DNA of 64,000 nucleotides from Fidelibacterota bacterium (GTDB taxonomy: Bacteria > Pseudomonadota > Alphaproteobacteria > Rhodospirillales > Rhodospirillaceae), in assembly GCA_947475895.1 (NCBI GenBank), contig CANJMF010000001.1, positions 1 through 64,000 of the forward strand. Reading direction: 5' to 3'. Position 1 is the first letter of the stretch. Each line of letters starts with the position of its first letter. A program made the translations under genes and the position numbers. The notes under the pieces were generated by a model. It ran no database searches, was not told the DNA's origin, and saw only the letters and a list, made by a program, of their open reading frames with translations. Shown here piece after piece: positions 44,597-53,199 of the stretch.

Positions 44597-46432
44597 TCAA
44601 AGGAATCCACCCGCCTGGCGATTCCATAGCCGCGCATAGATTCCATTACGTGCGAGCAGTTCGGCGTGCGCTCCCTGTTCGGCGATCCGGCCCTGATCAA
44701 GCACGACAATGCGATCGAGATGCATAATGGTTGAGAGCCGGTGTGCGATCGCGATCACCGTGCGCCCTTCCATTAGCTTCAATAACCCGTCTTGAATCAG
44801 ATGCTCCGCCTCGCTGTCCAGCGAAGAGGTTGCTTCATCGAGAATCAGAATGGGCGCGTTTTTGAGGAAGGCGCGAGCGATGGCCACGCGCTGGCGTTCA
44901 CCGCCAGACAGCTTCATGCCCTTTTCACCAACAACCGAATCGTAGCCGCGCGACCGCGCGAGAACAAAGTCGTGGCAATGGGCAAGCTTGGCTGCCGTCT
45001 CGACTTCGGCGTCGCCGGCATCGGGCCGGCTATAGCGGATATTGTCACGCACCGAACGGTGAAACATGCCGGGGCTTTGCGGCACCTCTGCAATAGCCTC
45101 ATGCAACGAATCCCATGCAACGTGAGCGATATCCTGCCCGTCGATGGCGATGCTTCCCTCCGACAGCAGAAACTGACGGCGCAATAAGCGGACTAACGTA
45201 CTCTTGCCTGAACCGGAAGCACCAACCAGACCGATGCGTTCGCCGGGATTTATGGTGAGCGCAAAGTGTTCAAAAACTGGCGTGCCGTCATGATAGGCAA
45301 AACTAAGATTCTGAATTGAAATGGCACCGCCCGAAACGTTTAAGGGCTGGGCATCGCGCGGATCGACAATTTCATGGGGCGTCAGCAAAACCCCCAACGC
45401 TTCGCCGACAATTCCATAGTGCTCGAAGTAGGCGAAAAAATAATCGCCGAGCGTGCGCACGTGCCCCGCCAACAGCAGCGAGAAGCTGACAATCATCGTA
45501 AAGGTTCCGACCGTCATATCGCCCGCACGAGTCGCAACAAAGGCCGTCCAGGAAAACCAAGCCAGGAAGCCGACGCTAACGACATGCGACGACACGCGCA
45601 TGGCAGTTGCCACGAGCCGCATTTTTAAAACCGCGTCGAACTCGGTGGCGCTGAAGGGCGCGAAGGTCCGGCGTTCATAGAGCGTGTGCGCGAAACTACG
45701 AACAATGTCCCAGTTTGAAATGCTGTCGACGAGCCGGGCCGACAGCTCCGACGAGGCTTTGGCCATGGCCTTGGAGTAAATGCGCATCCGCTGGGCCATC
45801 ACCCATGACACGGCGGTCAGCACCACAAGAAAGAGCGCGAATCCGGGGGCCAGCTGCGGCACCTGTTTCCAGATGAGGTAGCCGGTCACACCCAGCATGA
45901 CGCCGAATCGCGAAATATTTCCCCATAAGAATTCGACGATGGCGCCGGAGGACACGGCCGCCTGACGAATCCGTGTGACCAGCGAACCGCTAGCCTGATC
46001 GAGAAAATAGCGCGGCGCGTGGTCCAAGAGATATGCGAACAAATCGTCTTGGACGCGGACACGCATGACGAGCTGCATACGCAAACTGGCGAGTGAATAA
46101 ATGTGATTCAGCACATAGCCGAGCAACCACGCGACGCAAAACAGGACGAACCACACGACTGCATCGATACCTGCGGCAAAGGCCTGAGACGTCGTTCCCG
46201 CAAGTTCGTTGACCAATGCGCCGAGAACATAGGTCTGGGCGGTTTCGATCGATGTACCCGCGATCATGATCACGGCCATCATCGCCAACTGCAAAGACAG
46301 GCCAGTCCGCACATAACGCCAGATGAACGCGAGCGTCGTCGCAGGCGGCGCGGTATCGAGCGAAGCAAGGCGGGTGGATAAGGCCGCGACGGGCCGCTTG
46401 GCGGTGTCGTCAGGCACGGGCGGGGTTTCCAA
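44597..46432 (-). CDS. ABC-type exporter, fused permease and ATPase
   Basis: A 611-residue half-transporter that acts as a homodimer. The N-terminal membrane domain has six helices. The C-terminal ATPase has GLVGASGSGKST (Walker A), LSGGERQRVAIARAFL (signature), ILILDEATSSLDS (Walker B) and the H-loop in IAIAHRLSTI. This is the MsbA/lipid and multidrug exporter type. Substrate is unknown. It is followed downstream by the small lipoprotein gene on the same strand, 48 bases away, and is separated from the CHRD gene by a strong terminator. Confidence 0.93.
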   Translation of the reverse strand: METPPVPDDTAKRPVAALSTRLASLDTAPPATTLAFIWRYVRTGLSLQLAMMAVIMIAGTSIETAQTYVLGALVNELAGTTSQAFAAGIDAVVWFVLFCVAWLLGYVLNHIYSLASLRMQLVMRVRVQDDLFAYLLDHAPRYFLDQASGSLVTRIRQAAVSSGAIVEFLWGNISRFGVMLGVTGYLIWKQVPQLAPGFALFLVVLTAVSWVMAQRMRIYSKAMAKASSELSARLVDSISNWDIVRSFAHTLYERRTFAPFSATEFDAVLKMRLVATAMRVSSHVVSVGFLAWFSWTAFVATRAGDMTVGTFTMIVSFSLLLAGHVRTLGDYFFAYFEHYGIVGEALGVLLTPHEIVDPRDAQPLNVSGGAISIQNLSFAYHDGTPVFEHFALTINPGERIGLVGASGSGKSTLVRLLRRQFLLSEGSIAIDGQDIAHVAWDSLHEAIAEVPQSPGMFHRSVRDNIRYSRPDAGDAEVETAAKLAHCHDFVLARSRGYDSVVGEKGMKLSGGERQRVAIARAFLKNAPILILDEATSSLDSEAEHLIQDGLLKLMEGRTVIAIAHRLSTIMHLDRIVVLDQGRIAEQGAHAELLARNGIYARLWNRQAGGFL

Positions 46433-46474
46433 GCATGTTGGCCGGCATCTTATGATGAGCCTGCCGTAAAAGCG

Positions 46475-46504
46475 AAAAGGCCGGGCAATGTGCCCGGCCT
46501 TTTA
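46475..46504 (-). terminator. Rho-independent terminator after the CHRD gene
   Basis: AGGCCGGGCA and TGCCCGGCCT form a 10-base-pair GC-rich stem around a 3-base loop (ATG on the plus strand), flanked by A and T runs on both sides. On the minus strand it sits 24 bases past the CHRD stop, before the ABC exporter gene start, so it isolates the two genes. Confidence 0.85.
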
Positions 46505-46527
46505 ATCCCCTTATTCGGGAAATTTGC

Positions 46528-46959
46528 TTATTTCTTCACTTGGCCGCGGATTTCTCCGCCTTTGTTCGCTGCCGTGTGAATGTTCACATAGGTTTTGCCG
46601 CTCGTAATATCGCCGAGCTGGGCATCGGTGAGCGTGGCTTTGCCTTCCAGCGGGTTTTTCATGCCGCCGGCGCCAAGGTTCACTTCAACGCCAGCATTCA
46701 CGCCGGCATCGGCCGGACCGTGGATGTGAGCGGCGAGCGCGTCGCCTGTCAGGCCGGAGTAATCGATCTTCCAGGAAATTTCTTTCGTGGCCGTATCGAT
46801 CATGATCGCGGCGGTGCCTTTACCTGTCGACGTCGTCGGCGGCACTTCCTGAGCAGCCGTCAAATCGGCCTGCAGTTTCAGGGTTTCCGCATTCGCAGCC
46901 GTAAACGCGAGGCCCGAAATCGCCATCGCTCCAAAAGCAATCTTAAGAATCTTGGTCAT
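46528..46959 (-). CDS. CHRD-domain exported protein
   Basis: A 143-residue protein with a signal peptide (MTKILKIAFGAMAISGLAFT, cut near ANA) and one CHRD domain: LTAAQEVPPTTSTGKGTA, AAHIHGPADAGVNAG and VNIHTAANKGGEIRGQV. The start at 46959 has GGAGG upstream; the 16 earlier codons are rejected. CHRD proteins are extracellular and their role in bacteria is unclear. It ends at a strong terminator and has its own promoter region. Confidence 0.88.
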   Translation of the reverse strand: MTKILKIAFGAMAISGLAFTAANAETLKLQADLTAAQEVPPTTSTGKGTAAIMIDTATKEISWKIDYSGLTGDALAAHIHGPADAGVNAGVEVNLGAGGMKNPLEGKATLTDAQLGDITSGKTYVNIHTAANKGGEIRGQVKK

Positions 46960-47145
46960 GAGAAGCCTCCCTTCCATTGCGCAAAACGCAGGGAAAGATA
47001 CCGGCAATTACAGGGGTGTCCAGGTACATTCCTTTGAATTTCCCGCGAAACGGCGCACTTGAAGTGCACGCATGCAACTCGCGTTTTACGAAAGCGCCCC
47101 CCAAGGGGAGAGGAAATCATCATGCAAAAGCTTAATTACGGAAAG

Positions 47146-47222
47146 TGGCGCGCCCGAAGAGACTCGAACTCCTAACCTTCTGATCCGTAGTCAGATGCTC
47201 TATCCAATTGAGCTACGGGCGC
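47146..47222 (-). tRNA. tRNA-Arg (anticodon ACG)
   Basis: On the minus strand the acceptor stem GCGCCCG pairs with CGGGCGC. The anticodon stem TCTGA/TCAGA encloses loop CTACGGA, giving anticodon ACG (read as ICG after adenosine deamination). The T arm contains GTTCGAG. The discriminator is G and the CCA is encoded. It reads CGN codons. No integrase or repeated 3' end is visible nearby. Confidence 0.97.
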
Positions 47223-47634
47223 GCAGAACGCTGTTGCTAGCGGAAGTTTTTAGCAAAGCGCCGTGAAACCACCTGTTTTTTGGCGGCACGGAGCCGGTGG
47301 GATACTAACATCGTGGCTCCTATGCAACAAAAACCTCTGGGAATCCCGATACCTATCCGTAGATGCAGTGCACCTGACGGCTTGTTCTCGGGGGAACCAT
47401 TGAGTAAAGTCGCGGGGCGTGGGGCATGTGGCCAAATTTTGGTGCATCGCCAAGCCTTTGGGGACGCTTTTTAAGAGAGTCGTTTTTCGGCTCAATGGAA
47501 AGCGACATGCTGGGCTCCGGCAGTTTGAACCGGTAGCGGGGAATGTGAGTGTGAGAATGCACGTGCAGGGGCCGTCCGGCTTTCACCTCGGACATGAGAA
47601 AAGAACGTTAATTGATACGTCTTTGCGCGAGATA
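47223..47634. other. Noncoding stretch between tRNA-Arg and the lipoprotein gene
   Basis: About 410 bases with no supported gene; short frames here are overlapping and lack family features. It must hold promoters for tRNA-Arg (minus strand) and for the lipoprotein (plus strand), but I see no convincing -35/-10 pair. The lipoprotein start could lie at ATG 47557, which would shorten this stretch. Confidence 0.4.
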
Positions 47635-48687
47635 GTGGCGCCGGCGTGGTCTTTCCACCAGGGTCGCACGGGCCGCTTTATGCTGGCCGCAGCGATCATG
47701 GTTATTGCCGGCTGCACCAGTGGCTCCGGTGGCTCTGCTTTGGGAAAAGATCCCGAACCGGCTGCCACTCAGGAAGCGCAGGCGCAGGCTCCGGGAGCGT
47801 CCAGCAAGTTCGGCCCCACGGCCGTCGGCAAGAAAGTCGATCAGTTCCGTGGCGATTTCGACAAGCTGAAACAAAACACCCTGACCCGTAGCCAACAGCT
47901 GGACACGATTCGGAACCAAACCGCGGCCAACGTGAACACCTACAACAATCTTGTTGGCGCCATCCGTTCGCGCCTGCAGATGGGCTCGACGCCGGGAAAT
48001 CCCGAATTGCTGGCCAATTGGAGCCAGGCGCAGACCCTGCTGACGCAGATCGACGCCGACATCGCGACCTTGAACACGCTTTCGGCCCAAGTTTCGAGCG
48101 ATGCCGGCACGTCGTCGTTCCTGCTCGAGAATATCCGCGCCGCCTATAGCTTGTCGGGCGCGTTGGAAGAGGACCATCGCCAGCTGCGTCTGCTGGAAGA
48201 CGAGGTCAACCAAAACGCCATTGTCATCGATCGTGCGCTGTTGAACCTGAACGCTGAAATCAATCGCCAGCAACAGGTCGTAACCGCCGAACGCACGGGC
48301 CTGGTGCAAATCGCCGCCGATATTAACGCCGGCCAGTCTTATCCGGCGCAGGCGCGCAACGTCCGTGCGATTCCGCCAGCTGCCTTCGCTCCTGTGAATT
48401 TCACCGATAAGAAGCCCCTGGTGAAAATTGTTTTCGACAAACCGGACGTGACCTACGAACCGGCGCTCTACCAGGCCTTAAGCACCGCGCTTCAGCGCCG
48501 TCCCGATGCCGTGTTTGACCTCGTTGCCGTGGCGCCCGAAGGCGGAAACCCGTCGGCGGCACAGAAGAACGCCGATGCCGTGTTCCAGTCCATGACCAAC
48601 ATGGGATTGCCGGCCGAGCGCGTCGCCAAAGGCGTGATGGCCAGCAACAAGGCCACAAACCTGGAAGTACATATCTACGTCCGCTAA
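47635..48687 (+). CDS. Coiled-coil lipoprotein with C-terminal OmpA-like segment
   Basis: About 350 residues from GTG 47635 (APAWSFHQGRTGRF). Starts at ATG 47557 or 47680 are alternatives. The signal region MLAAAIMVIAGC ends in a lipobox. Residues 50-250 are long helices with heptad-like Gln/Asn-rich segments (RSQQLDTIRNQTAANVNTYN), suggesting a coiled coil. The C-terminal 95 residues (KIVFDKPDVTYEPALYQAL, later AQKNADAVFQSM) look like an OmpA-type peptidoglycan-binding fold, but the usual Asp/Arg contacts are not clear. A role linking membrane and cell wall is inferred. A bidirectional terminator follows. Confidence 0.65.
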   Translation: MAPAWSFHQGRTGRFMLAAAIMVIAGCTSGSGGSALGKDPEPAATQEAQAQAPGASSKFGPTAVGKKVDQFRGDFDKLKQNTLTRSQQLDTIRNQTAANVNTYNNLVGAIRSRLQMGSTPGNPELLANWSQAQTLLTQIDADIATLNTLSAQVSSDAGTSSFLLENIRAAYSLSGALEEDHRQLRLLEDEVNQNAIVIDRALLNLNAEINRQQQVVTAERTGLVQIAADINAGQSYPAQARNVRAIPPAAFAPVNFTDKKPLVKIVFDKPDVTYEPALYQALSTALQRRPDAVFDLVAVAPEGGNPSAAQKNADAVFQSMTNMGLPAERVAKGVMASNKATNLEVHIYVR

Positions 48688-48709
48688 AAGAAATCGGATG
48701 CGATAAAAG

Positions 48710-48737
48710 AACGCCGGTAGAAATGCCGGCGTTTTTA
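48710..48737 (+). terminator. Bidirectional rho-independent terminator
   Basis: AACGCCGG and CCGGCGTT form an 8-base-pair stem with an 8-base loop, followed by a T-run on the plus strand and preceded by an A-rich tract. It ends the lipoprotein transcript and, read on the minus strand, also that of panC, whose stop codon lies at 48735-48737. Confidence 0.85.
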
Positions 48738-49598
48738 TTTAGGGATGGCGACGTTATCTATGAGACGTGCGCGGCCCAGATGTACAGCCGCAAGGATTCG
48801 TCCAGGCTCATCTCGCGATGTTAGTGGCTGCAATGTCTCGGCGTGACGTGCATCGACGTAATCGATTGTACCGAACCCTTGCTGGGTAAGGGTCGTTTTT
48901 GCCGCCGCCAATGTTTGTGCGATGTCTTCACCGGCAGCAATTTGCCGCGCTGCCAATGAAATCGCCGCATAAATCCCCGGCGCGATCGCGCGCTCGGCGG
49001 GTGTGAGATAAGCATTGCGTGACGACATCGCCAATCCGTCGGGATCGCGCACCGTCGGTACTTGGATGATATCCACCGGGATGTTGAGGTCGGCGACAAA
49101 GCGGCGAATGACAGCCAGCTGCTGATAATCTTTCTCGCCGAACAAGGCGATGTCGGGAAGCGCCTGCAATAGCAGCTTGGTCACAACAGTGGCCACGCCG
49201 TCGAAATGCCCCGGCCGCGCGACTCCATCAAGCACATCGGAAACGCCGCTAACGTGGACAGAGGTGGCAAATCCTTGCGGATACATGGCCGGCACATCAG
49301 GCGCGAACAGCAGGTCCACGCCAGCCGCATTGAGTAGTTCGAAATCAGCGTTTTCTTGGCGCGGGTAAGCCGCAAAATCTTCCCTAGGTCCGAATTGTTT
49401 GGGATTAACAAAAATCGTGGCGATCACCCGATCCGCCATTTTCTTGGCGCGATCCATTAAAGTGATGTGGCCCTTATGCAACGCACCCATGGTCGGCACG
49501 AGCGCAATCGAGAGGTTGTCGCGCCGCCACGCTTGAACGCGTCGGCGGAGCGACTCGACGTCGCGAACGGCAATGAGAGACGAGTCTTTCAGCAGCAT
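48735..49598 (-). CDS. panC: Pantoate--beta-alanine ligase
   Basis: Joins pantoate and beta-alanine using ATP in coenzyme A synthesis. The 287 residues match the family. PTMGALHKGHITLMDRA carries the HxGH nucleotidyl-transferase motif; GEKDYQQLAVIRRFV and AMSSRNAYLTP carry the ATP-binding KD and (K/M)SSRN motifs. It lies 8 bases after panB on the same strand, a standard panB-panC operon. No panD is in the window, so beta-alanine comes from elsewhere. Confidence 0.97.
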   Translation of the reverse strand: MLLKDSSLIAVRDVESLRRRVQAWRRDNLSIALVPTMGALHKGHITLMDRAKKMADRVIATIFVNPKQFGPREDFAAYPRQENADFELLNAAGVDLLFAPDVPAMYPQGFATSVHVSGVSDVLDGVARPGHFDGVATVVTKLLLQALPDIALFGEKDYQQLAVIRRFVADLNIPVDIIQVPTVRDPDGLAMSSRNAYLTPAERAIAPGIYAAISLAARQIAAGEDIAQTLAAAKTTLTQQGFGTIDYVDARHAETLQPLTSRDEPGRILAAVHLGRARLIDNVAIPK

Positions 49599-49606
49599 CG
49601 CGAATG

Positions 49607-50506
49607 TTATTTCTTTTTGAGGGACTTCTTTGAAGCGCGCTTAGCGCCGTTTTTATTTTCCAGCGCGCCGTAGACGTGTTCCGGTCCCGGAAATCGGCGT
49701 GCGCGCACATCGGCGGCGTAGGCGCCCACGGCGTCGGACACGATTGTTCCAACTTCAGCGTATCGTTTGACAAATTTCGGGGTGAAGCCGCCGAACATTC
49801 CCAGCATATCCTCGCCGACGATGACCTGACCATCACAGGCGACCGACGCGCCAATGCCGATAGTCGGAACAGAAACAGCTTTCGTAATCGTCCGGGCGAG
49901 CGATTCCACAACGCCCTCGACGACAACACTAAACGCCCCTGCAGCGGTGACGGCTTTGGCATCCGCAACGATGGCCCGCGCGCCTTCCTTGCTGCGGCCT
50001 TGTACGCGAAAACCGCCAACCGTGTTCACCGATTGAGGCAAGAGGCCCACATGGGCCATGACTGGAATTCCGCGCTGAGTCAGGAAGCGAATCGTCTCAG
50101 CCATCTCGCGCCCGCCCTCGAGTTTAACGCCTGCGCACCCTGTTTCCTTCATCACGCGCGCGCACGCATTGAACGCATCCGTGGGCGAACCTTGATAACT
50201 TCCAAAGGGCATATCGACAATAACGCAGGCCTTTTGCGACCCCCGCATCACGGCAAGGCCATGTGCAATCGACATCTCGAGCGTGACGCCCAAGGTCGTC
50301 TCCATGCCATAGACAACCATTCCCAAGGTGTCGCCCACGAGCAGCAGATCAACATGCGGATCCATGAAGCGCGCCATAGGCGCCGTGTACGCGGTAATGC
50401 AGACGACTGGCTCGCCGCCTTTACGCGCGCTGATGTCGCGCGGTGAAAGACGTTTCATCATCGGCATGACGCCTGAACGCTGCGTGGGTTGCGCAATGGT
50501 GCTCAT
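49607..50506 (-). CDS. panB: 3-methyl-2-oxobutanoate hydroxymethyltransferase
   Basis: Adds the hydroxymethyl group from 5,10-methylenetetrahydrofolate to 2-oxoisovalerate, giving ketopantoate. It has 299 residues. [17 protein letters not shown] carries the metal Asp, [10 protein letters not shown] the catalytic Glu, and [11 protein letters not shown] is also diagnostic. The C-terminus is Lys/Ser-rich. It is upstream of panC. The 27-residue membrane peptide gene lies 15 bases before its start and the histidine kinase before that, all on one strand. Confidence 0.95.
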   Translation of the reverse strand: MSTIAQPTQRSGVMPMMKRLSPRDISARKGGEPVVCITAYTAPMARFMDPHVDLLLVGDTLGMVVYGMETTLGVTLEMSIAHGLAVMRGSQKACVIVDMPFGSYQGSPTDAFNACARVMKETGCAGVKLEGGREMAETIRFLTQRGIPVMAHVGLLPQSVNTVGGFRVQGRSKEGARAIVADAKAVTAAGAFSVVVEGVVESLARTITKAVSVPTIGIGASVACDGQVIVGEDMLGMFGGFTPKFVKRYAEVGTIVSDAVGAYAADVRARRFPGPEHVYGALENKNGAKRASKKSLKKK

Positions 50507-50521
50507 GGCTGGTTTTATAGA

Positions 50522-50605
50522 TCAATCGCGGGCGCGGTAGTACCAGAGAATGGTCCCAATGGCTGCGATCAGGACCAGGAAACCAACAATCTCGGACGTG
50601 CTCAT
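50522..50605 (-). CDS. 27-residue single-helix membrane peptide coupled to the histidine kinase
   Basis: The ATG at 50603-50605 overlaps the kinase stop (ATGA). The gene encodes a 27-residue peptide: STSEI, then one hydrophobic helix (VGFLVLIAAIGTILW) and a basic tail YYRARD, ending at TGA 50522-50524. Positive residues follow the helix, placing the C-terminus in the cytoplasm. Coupled translation makes a real product likely. It may modulate the kinase; no homologue is recognised. Confidence 0.5.
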   Translation of the reverse strand: MSTSEIVGFLVLIAAIGTILWYYRARD

Positions 50606-52041
50606 AATGGCAACCGAGCAATAAATGTAGCGCCTTGGGTGGACGTCGTTTCCAGCGCCAAGTCGCCGCCCTGCGCACGCAGGAGCTCACGCGCGATGGG
50701 CAGGCCCAGGCCCGTTCCGTTTGCGCGCGCCGATCCCGCAAAGGGGCGGAAAATATTTTTAATCGCTTTCGGCGCGAGGCCTGAGCCATTGTCGGCAACG
50801 CGCACTAAAAACTGCTCGCGTTCAACCGCCGGCGTTAACGTAACCGAGGTTGCGCCGGCTTCACTGGCGTTGCGTACCAGATTTTCAAAAACGCGCTGCA
50901 TCAAAGCCATGTCGCCGTGAAACTTGAAATCGACTGTTGCCGCGATCTTTACAGCACACGTGTCCGAAATGGGCCGCAAATAATCGCGCAACTCTTCGAG
51001 AAACGCGCTGACAGATAGCGGGCGCAGCACGACATCCGGTACGTCCTCCTTTGCAAAACGCAAAGTCGACGTCGCCAAAACAACCGCGCGATCCACCGCG
51101 CGCACGAGGCCGGCGGTGATGCGTTTCACTTCGGGATCGGCTGCGGCCTCCAGCCGGTCGGATTCCAACATCGCGGTCGCAAGCACATTGCGAAGATCGT
51201 GCGAGATTTTTGTCACGGCTGCGCCAACGCCCGCGAGGCGGTTTTTTTGCAAGAGCGCCGCGCGCAGTTCGCGTTGCATTTGCGACAGCGCTTGCTCTGC
51301 AACGCCGACCTCGTCCTTGCGCGGCGTTGGGAGGATGATGCGCGCGGGATCCTCCGGCGCATCCTGAAAGCTCACCATGTTTGCGGTGATGCGTCGCAAA
51401 GGACGTACCGCGAGCCATTGGATCCCCGCATAAACCAGAGCCGACGTGGCGAGCGACAGGAACAGACTGAAAAACACCATGCGCCGGGCATATCGCCACA
51501 TGGCGTCGCGCATGGGTTCTTCGTCGAGTACGACTTCAATCACCACTTCGGGATCGAGGGGACTCGCGCCCGTGACGCCGATCATCAGGCTGCCACGGCG
51601 CAGCATAGTCGCGATCGCATCAGTGACCTGGTCGCCGAACATCGCATCCCGCAAATCGTAAAGTTTGGGGATCTGCGAGGGCATACGAGGGCCCAAAGTC
51701 CGATCGCCTAGATGAGGACGCGACGCGGTCATGCCGCGCAAACCCGATTGATCCAACAGGCGGTCGCGGAGCCGCGGATCGAGCTGCTCCGGAGATGCTT
51801 CAAGCGCGGTGAGAATAAGGTGGGCGCTGCCCATCTTGTCGGTGAGGTAGTTCCGGCGAAACCCGGCGACGTTAGGTGCGAAGATGGCAGCTTCCACCAT
51901 CATCATGAAGCAGATGGTCAGAACCAGCAGGCGCAGGGACAGGCTGCCGCGCACCGGGCGCAGCGGATTGTGGTCGCGCAGCGCCTCGACCCCTGACGTC
52001 ATGGAGGTTTTGGCGAGAATCGGGGTCTGCGTATGGAGCAT
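50602..52041 (-). CDS. Sensor histidine kinase (orphan)
   Basis: A 479-residue membrane kinase. Two membrane helices (about residues 35-55 and 188-210) flank a periplasmic sensor of about 130 residues, followed by a HAMP-like linker. The H-box is TKISHDLRNVLATAM near residue 270. NLVRNASEAGA (N box), VRVADNGSGLAP (G1) and NGTGLGLPIARELL (G2) show an intact ATPase domain. No response-regulator gene is adjacent, so the partner is elsewhere. The peptide gene and panB-panC follow on the same strand. Confidence 0.9.
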   Translation of the reverse strand: MLHTQTPILAKTSMTSGVEALRDHNPLRPVRGSLSLRLLVLTICFMMMVEAAIFAPNVAGFRRNYLTDKMGSAHLILTALEASPEQLDPRLRDRLLDQSGLRGMTASRPHLGDRTLGPRMPSQIPKLYDLRDAMFGDQVTDAIATMLRRGSLMIGVTGASPLDPEVVIEVVLDEEPMRDAMWRYARRMVFFSLFLSLATSALVYAGIQWLAVRPLRRITANMVSFQDAPEDPARIILPTPRKDEVGVAEQALSQMQRELRAALLQKNRLAGVGAAVTKISHDLRNVLATAMLESDRLEAAADPEVKRITAGLVRAVDRAVVLATSTLRFAKEDVPDVVLRPLSVSAFLEELRDYLRPISDTCAVKIAATVDFKFHGDMALMQRVFENLVRNASEAGATSVTLTPAVEREQFLVRVADNGSGLAPKAIKNIFRPFAGSARANGTGLGLPIARELLRAQGGDLALETTSTQGATFIARLPL

Positions 52042-52205
52042 GCGGCGACTGTACCGTTAACGAGCCGCTGTTGTACCACACACCCCTGTGAGGCCGGCCC
52101 GGAACGCGGAAGGCGATAACCAGGGCATATAAGCCCGTTAACCGCTCGGAGGGCGAAATTTGGCCAATTTCAGCCTCTTCGGGGCGGTTTTCCCCCGCGC
52201 TGCCA

Positions 52206-52235
52206 TTGACTCTATGGTCGTAGGGCCGGTATACA
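52206..52235 (+). promoter_or_regulatory. Sigma-70-type promoter upstream of rpmH
   Basis: TTGACT (52206-52211) and TATACA (52230-52235) are separated by 18 bases, close to the consensus. Transcription would start near 52242, about 64 bases before rpmH. It would drive the rpmH-rnpA-yidD-yidC run. Confidence 0.6.
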
Positions 52236-52305
52236 CCGCCCGCAATTCGTACCGGACATCCCTGCTAGCGGGTGGCCGATTTTTTTCTGAACTGGAGTTG
52301 GTGAC

Positions 52306-52440
52306 GTGAAACGCACCTATCAGCCGAGCAAATTAGTGCGTAAACGCCGTCATGGCTTCCGTTCGCGCATGGCGACTGTCGGCGGCCGCAAAGTGCTGTC
52401 GAACCGCCGCGCTAAAGGTCGCAAGCGCCTGTCGGCCTAG
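52306..52440 (+). CDS. rpmH: 50S ribosomal protein L34
   Basis: A 44-residue, highly basic protein with the L34 hallmarks [20 protein letters not shown] and [11 protein letters not shown]. The start is GTG (52306), with CTGGAG nine bases upstream. It is a component of the large ribosomal subunit. It is the first gene of the classic rpmH-rnpA-yidD-yidC order. Confidence 0.98.
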   Translation: MKRTYQPSKLVRKRRHGFRSRMATVGGRKVLSNRRAKGRKRLSA

Positions 52441-52450
52441 TTTGCCGTCG

Positions 52451-52467
52451 CCCGGGTTTTACCCGGG
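52451..52467 (+). promoter_or_regulatory. Hairpin between rpmH and rnpA
   Basis: CCCGGGT and ACCCGGG pair around TTT, 10 bases past the rpmH stop. It lacks a T-run, so it is more likely an mRNA processing or partial attenuation element that lets L34 be made in excess of RnpA than a full terminator. Confidence 0.45.
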
Positions 52468-52492
52468 TGAATTCGCAGTGAAAGCTTGCCCC

Positions 52493-52894
52493 ATGCCGTC
52501 CACCTCACAGGTTTCCGGCCGTCGATGGGAATGTCTATTGCGACGCGCAGATTTTCTGCGTGTGGCGGCTTCAGGCATGCGCCGAGTGACCCCGGGCTTT
52601 ATCCTGCAGGCGGCGGTCCGTGGCCTTCCTGAGCCTGGACCGCTCCGGATCGGTTTCACGGCAAGCCGCAAGGTAGGCAACGCCGTTGCCCGCAATCGCG
52701 CCAAGCGCCGCCTCCGAGCCCTTTCAGACCGCGTCATGCCTGCCGTAGCGGATATGGCGCTCGACTATGTCTTCGTCGCCCGCACAGAGACCACGCTTCG
52801 CGCGTTTGCCGTGATGGAGCAGGACCTGCGTCACGCGCTGACAAAAATGCCCAAGGAAGCCAAGCCTCGCGCGCCCAAGGTCGCGCAGCAATGA
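52493..52894 (+). CDS. rnpA: Ribonuclease P protein component
   Basis: Protein subunit of RNase P, which trims 5' ends of tRNA precursors. About 133 residues from ATG 52493; GTG 52478 is an in-frame alternative. The RNA-binding signature [20 protein letters not shown] and the N-terminal [12 protein letters not shown] are diagnostic. The C-terminal end ([17 protein letters not shown]) is an Ala/Lys/Pro tail. Its stop overlaps the yidD start (ATGA). Confidence 0.93.
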   Translation: MPSTSQVSGRRWECLLRRADFLRVAASGMRRVTPGFILQAAVRGLPEPGPLRIGFTASRKVGNAVARNRAKRRLRALSDRVMPAVADMALDYVFVARTETTLRAFAVMEQDLRHALTKMPKEAKPRAPKVAQQ

Positions 52895-53181
52895 TTCGGG
52901 CGCTGAAGTTTCTGTTACGCGGCGCAATCCGCATCTATCAAATTACGCTTTCGCCGTTGATCGGACCGCGGTGCCGATTCGCACCCACGTGTTCGGAATA
53001 TGCGATGGAGGCCATTTCACTCCATGGTCCTTTCACAGGACTTTGGCTTGCAACGAAACGCATCGTACGGTGTCATCCCTGGGGCGGATCGGGCTTCGAT
53101 CCTGTCCCACCGCGCTTGAAAGCGCATGTGCACCACCATAGTTCCGTCTGTGGCCACGGCCACCCCCACCACTTTCTTTAA
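52891..53181 (+). CDS. yidD: Membrane protein insertion efficiency factor YidD
   Basis: A 96-residue YidD protein that aids membrane insertion by YidC. Motifs are [20 protein letters not shown] and [16 protein letters not shown]. The amphipathic N-terminus ([16 protein letters not shown]) associates with the inner membrane. The tail is His-rich ([17 protein letters not shown]), which could bind metal. It overlaps rnpA and is followed by yidC. Confidence 0.95.
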   Translation: MIRALKFLLRGAIRIYQITLSPLIGPRCRFAPTCSEYAMEAISLHGPFTGLWLATKRIVRCHPWGGSGFDPVPPRLKAHVHHHSSVCGHGHPHHFL

Positions 53182-53199
53182 AATCGTGTATTGAACGCC

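Noticed and set aside
47608-48309. 233-codon minus-strand frame opposite the coiled-coil lipoprotein
   Set aside because: The plus-strand frame has a lipobox and consistent helical pattern; the minus frame is a shadow.
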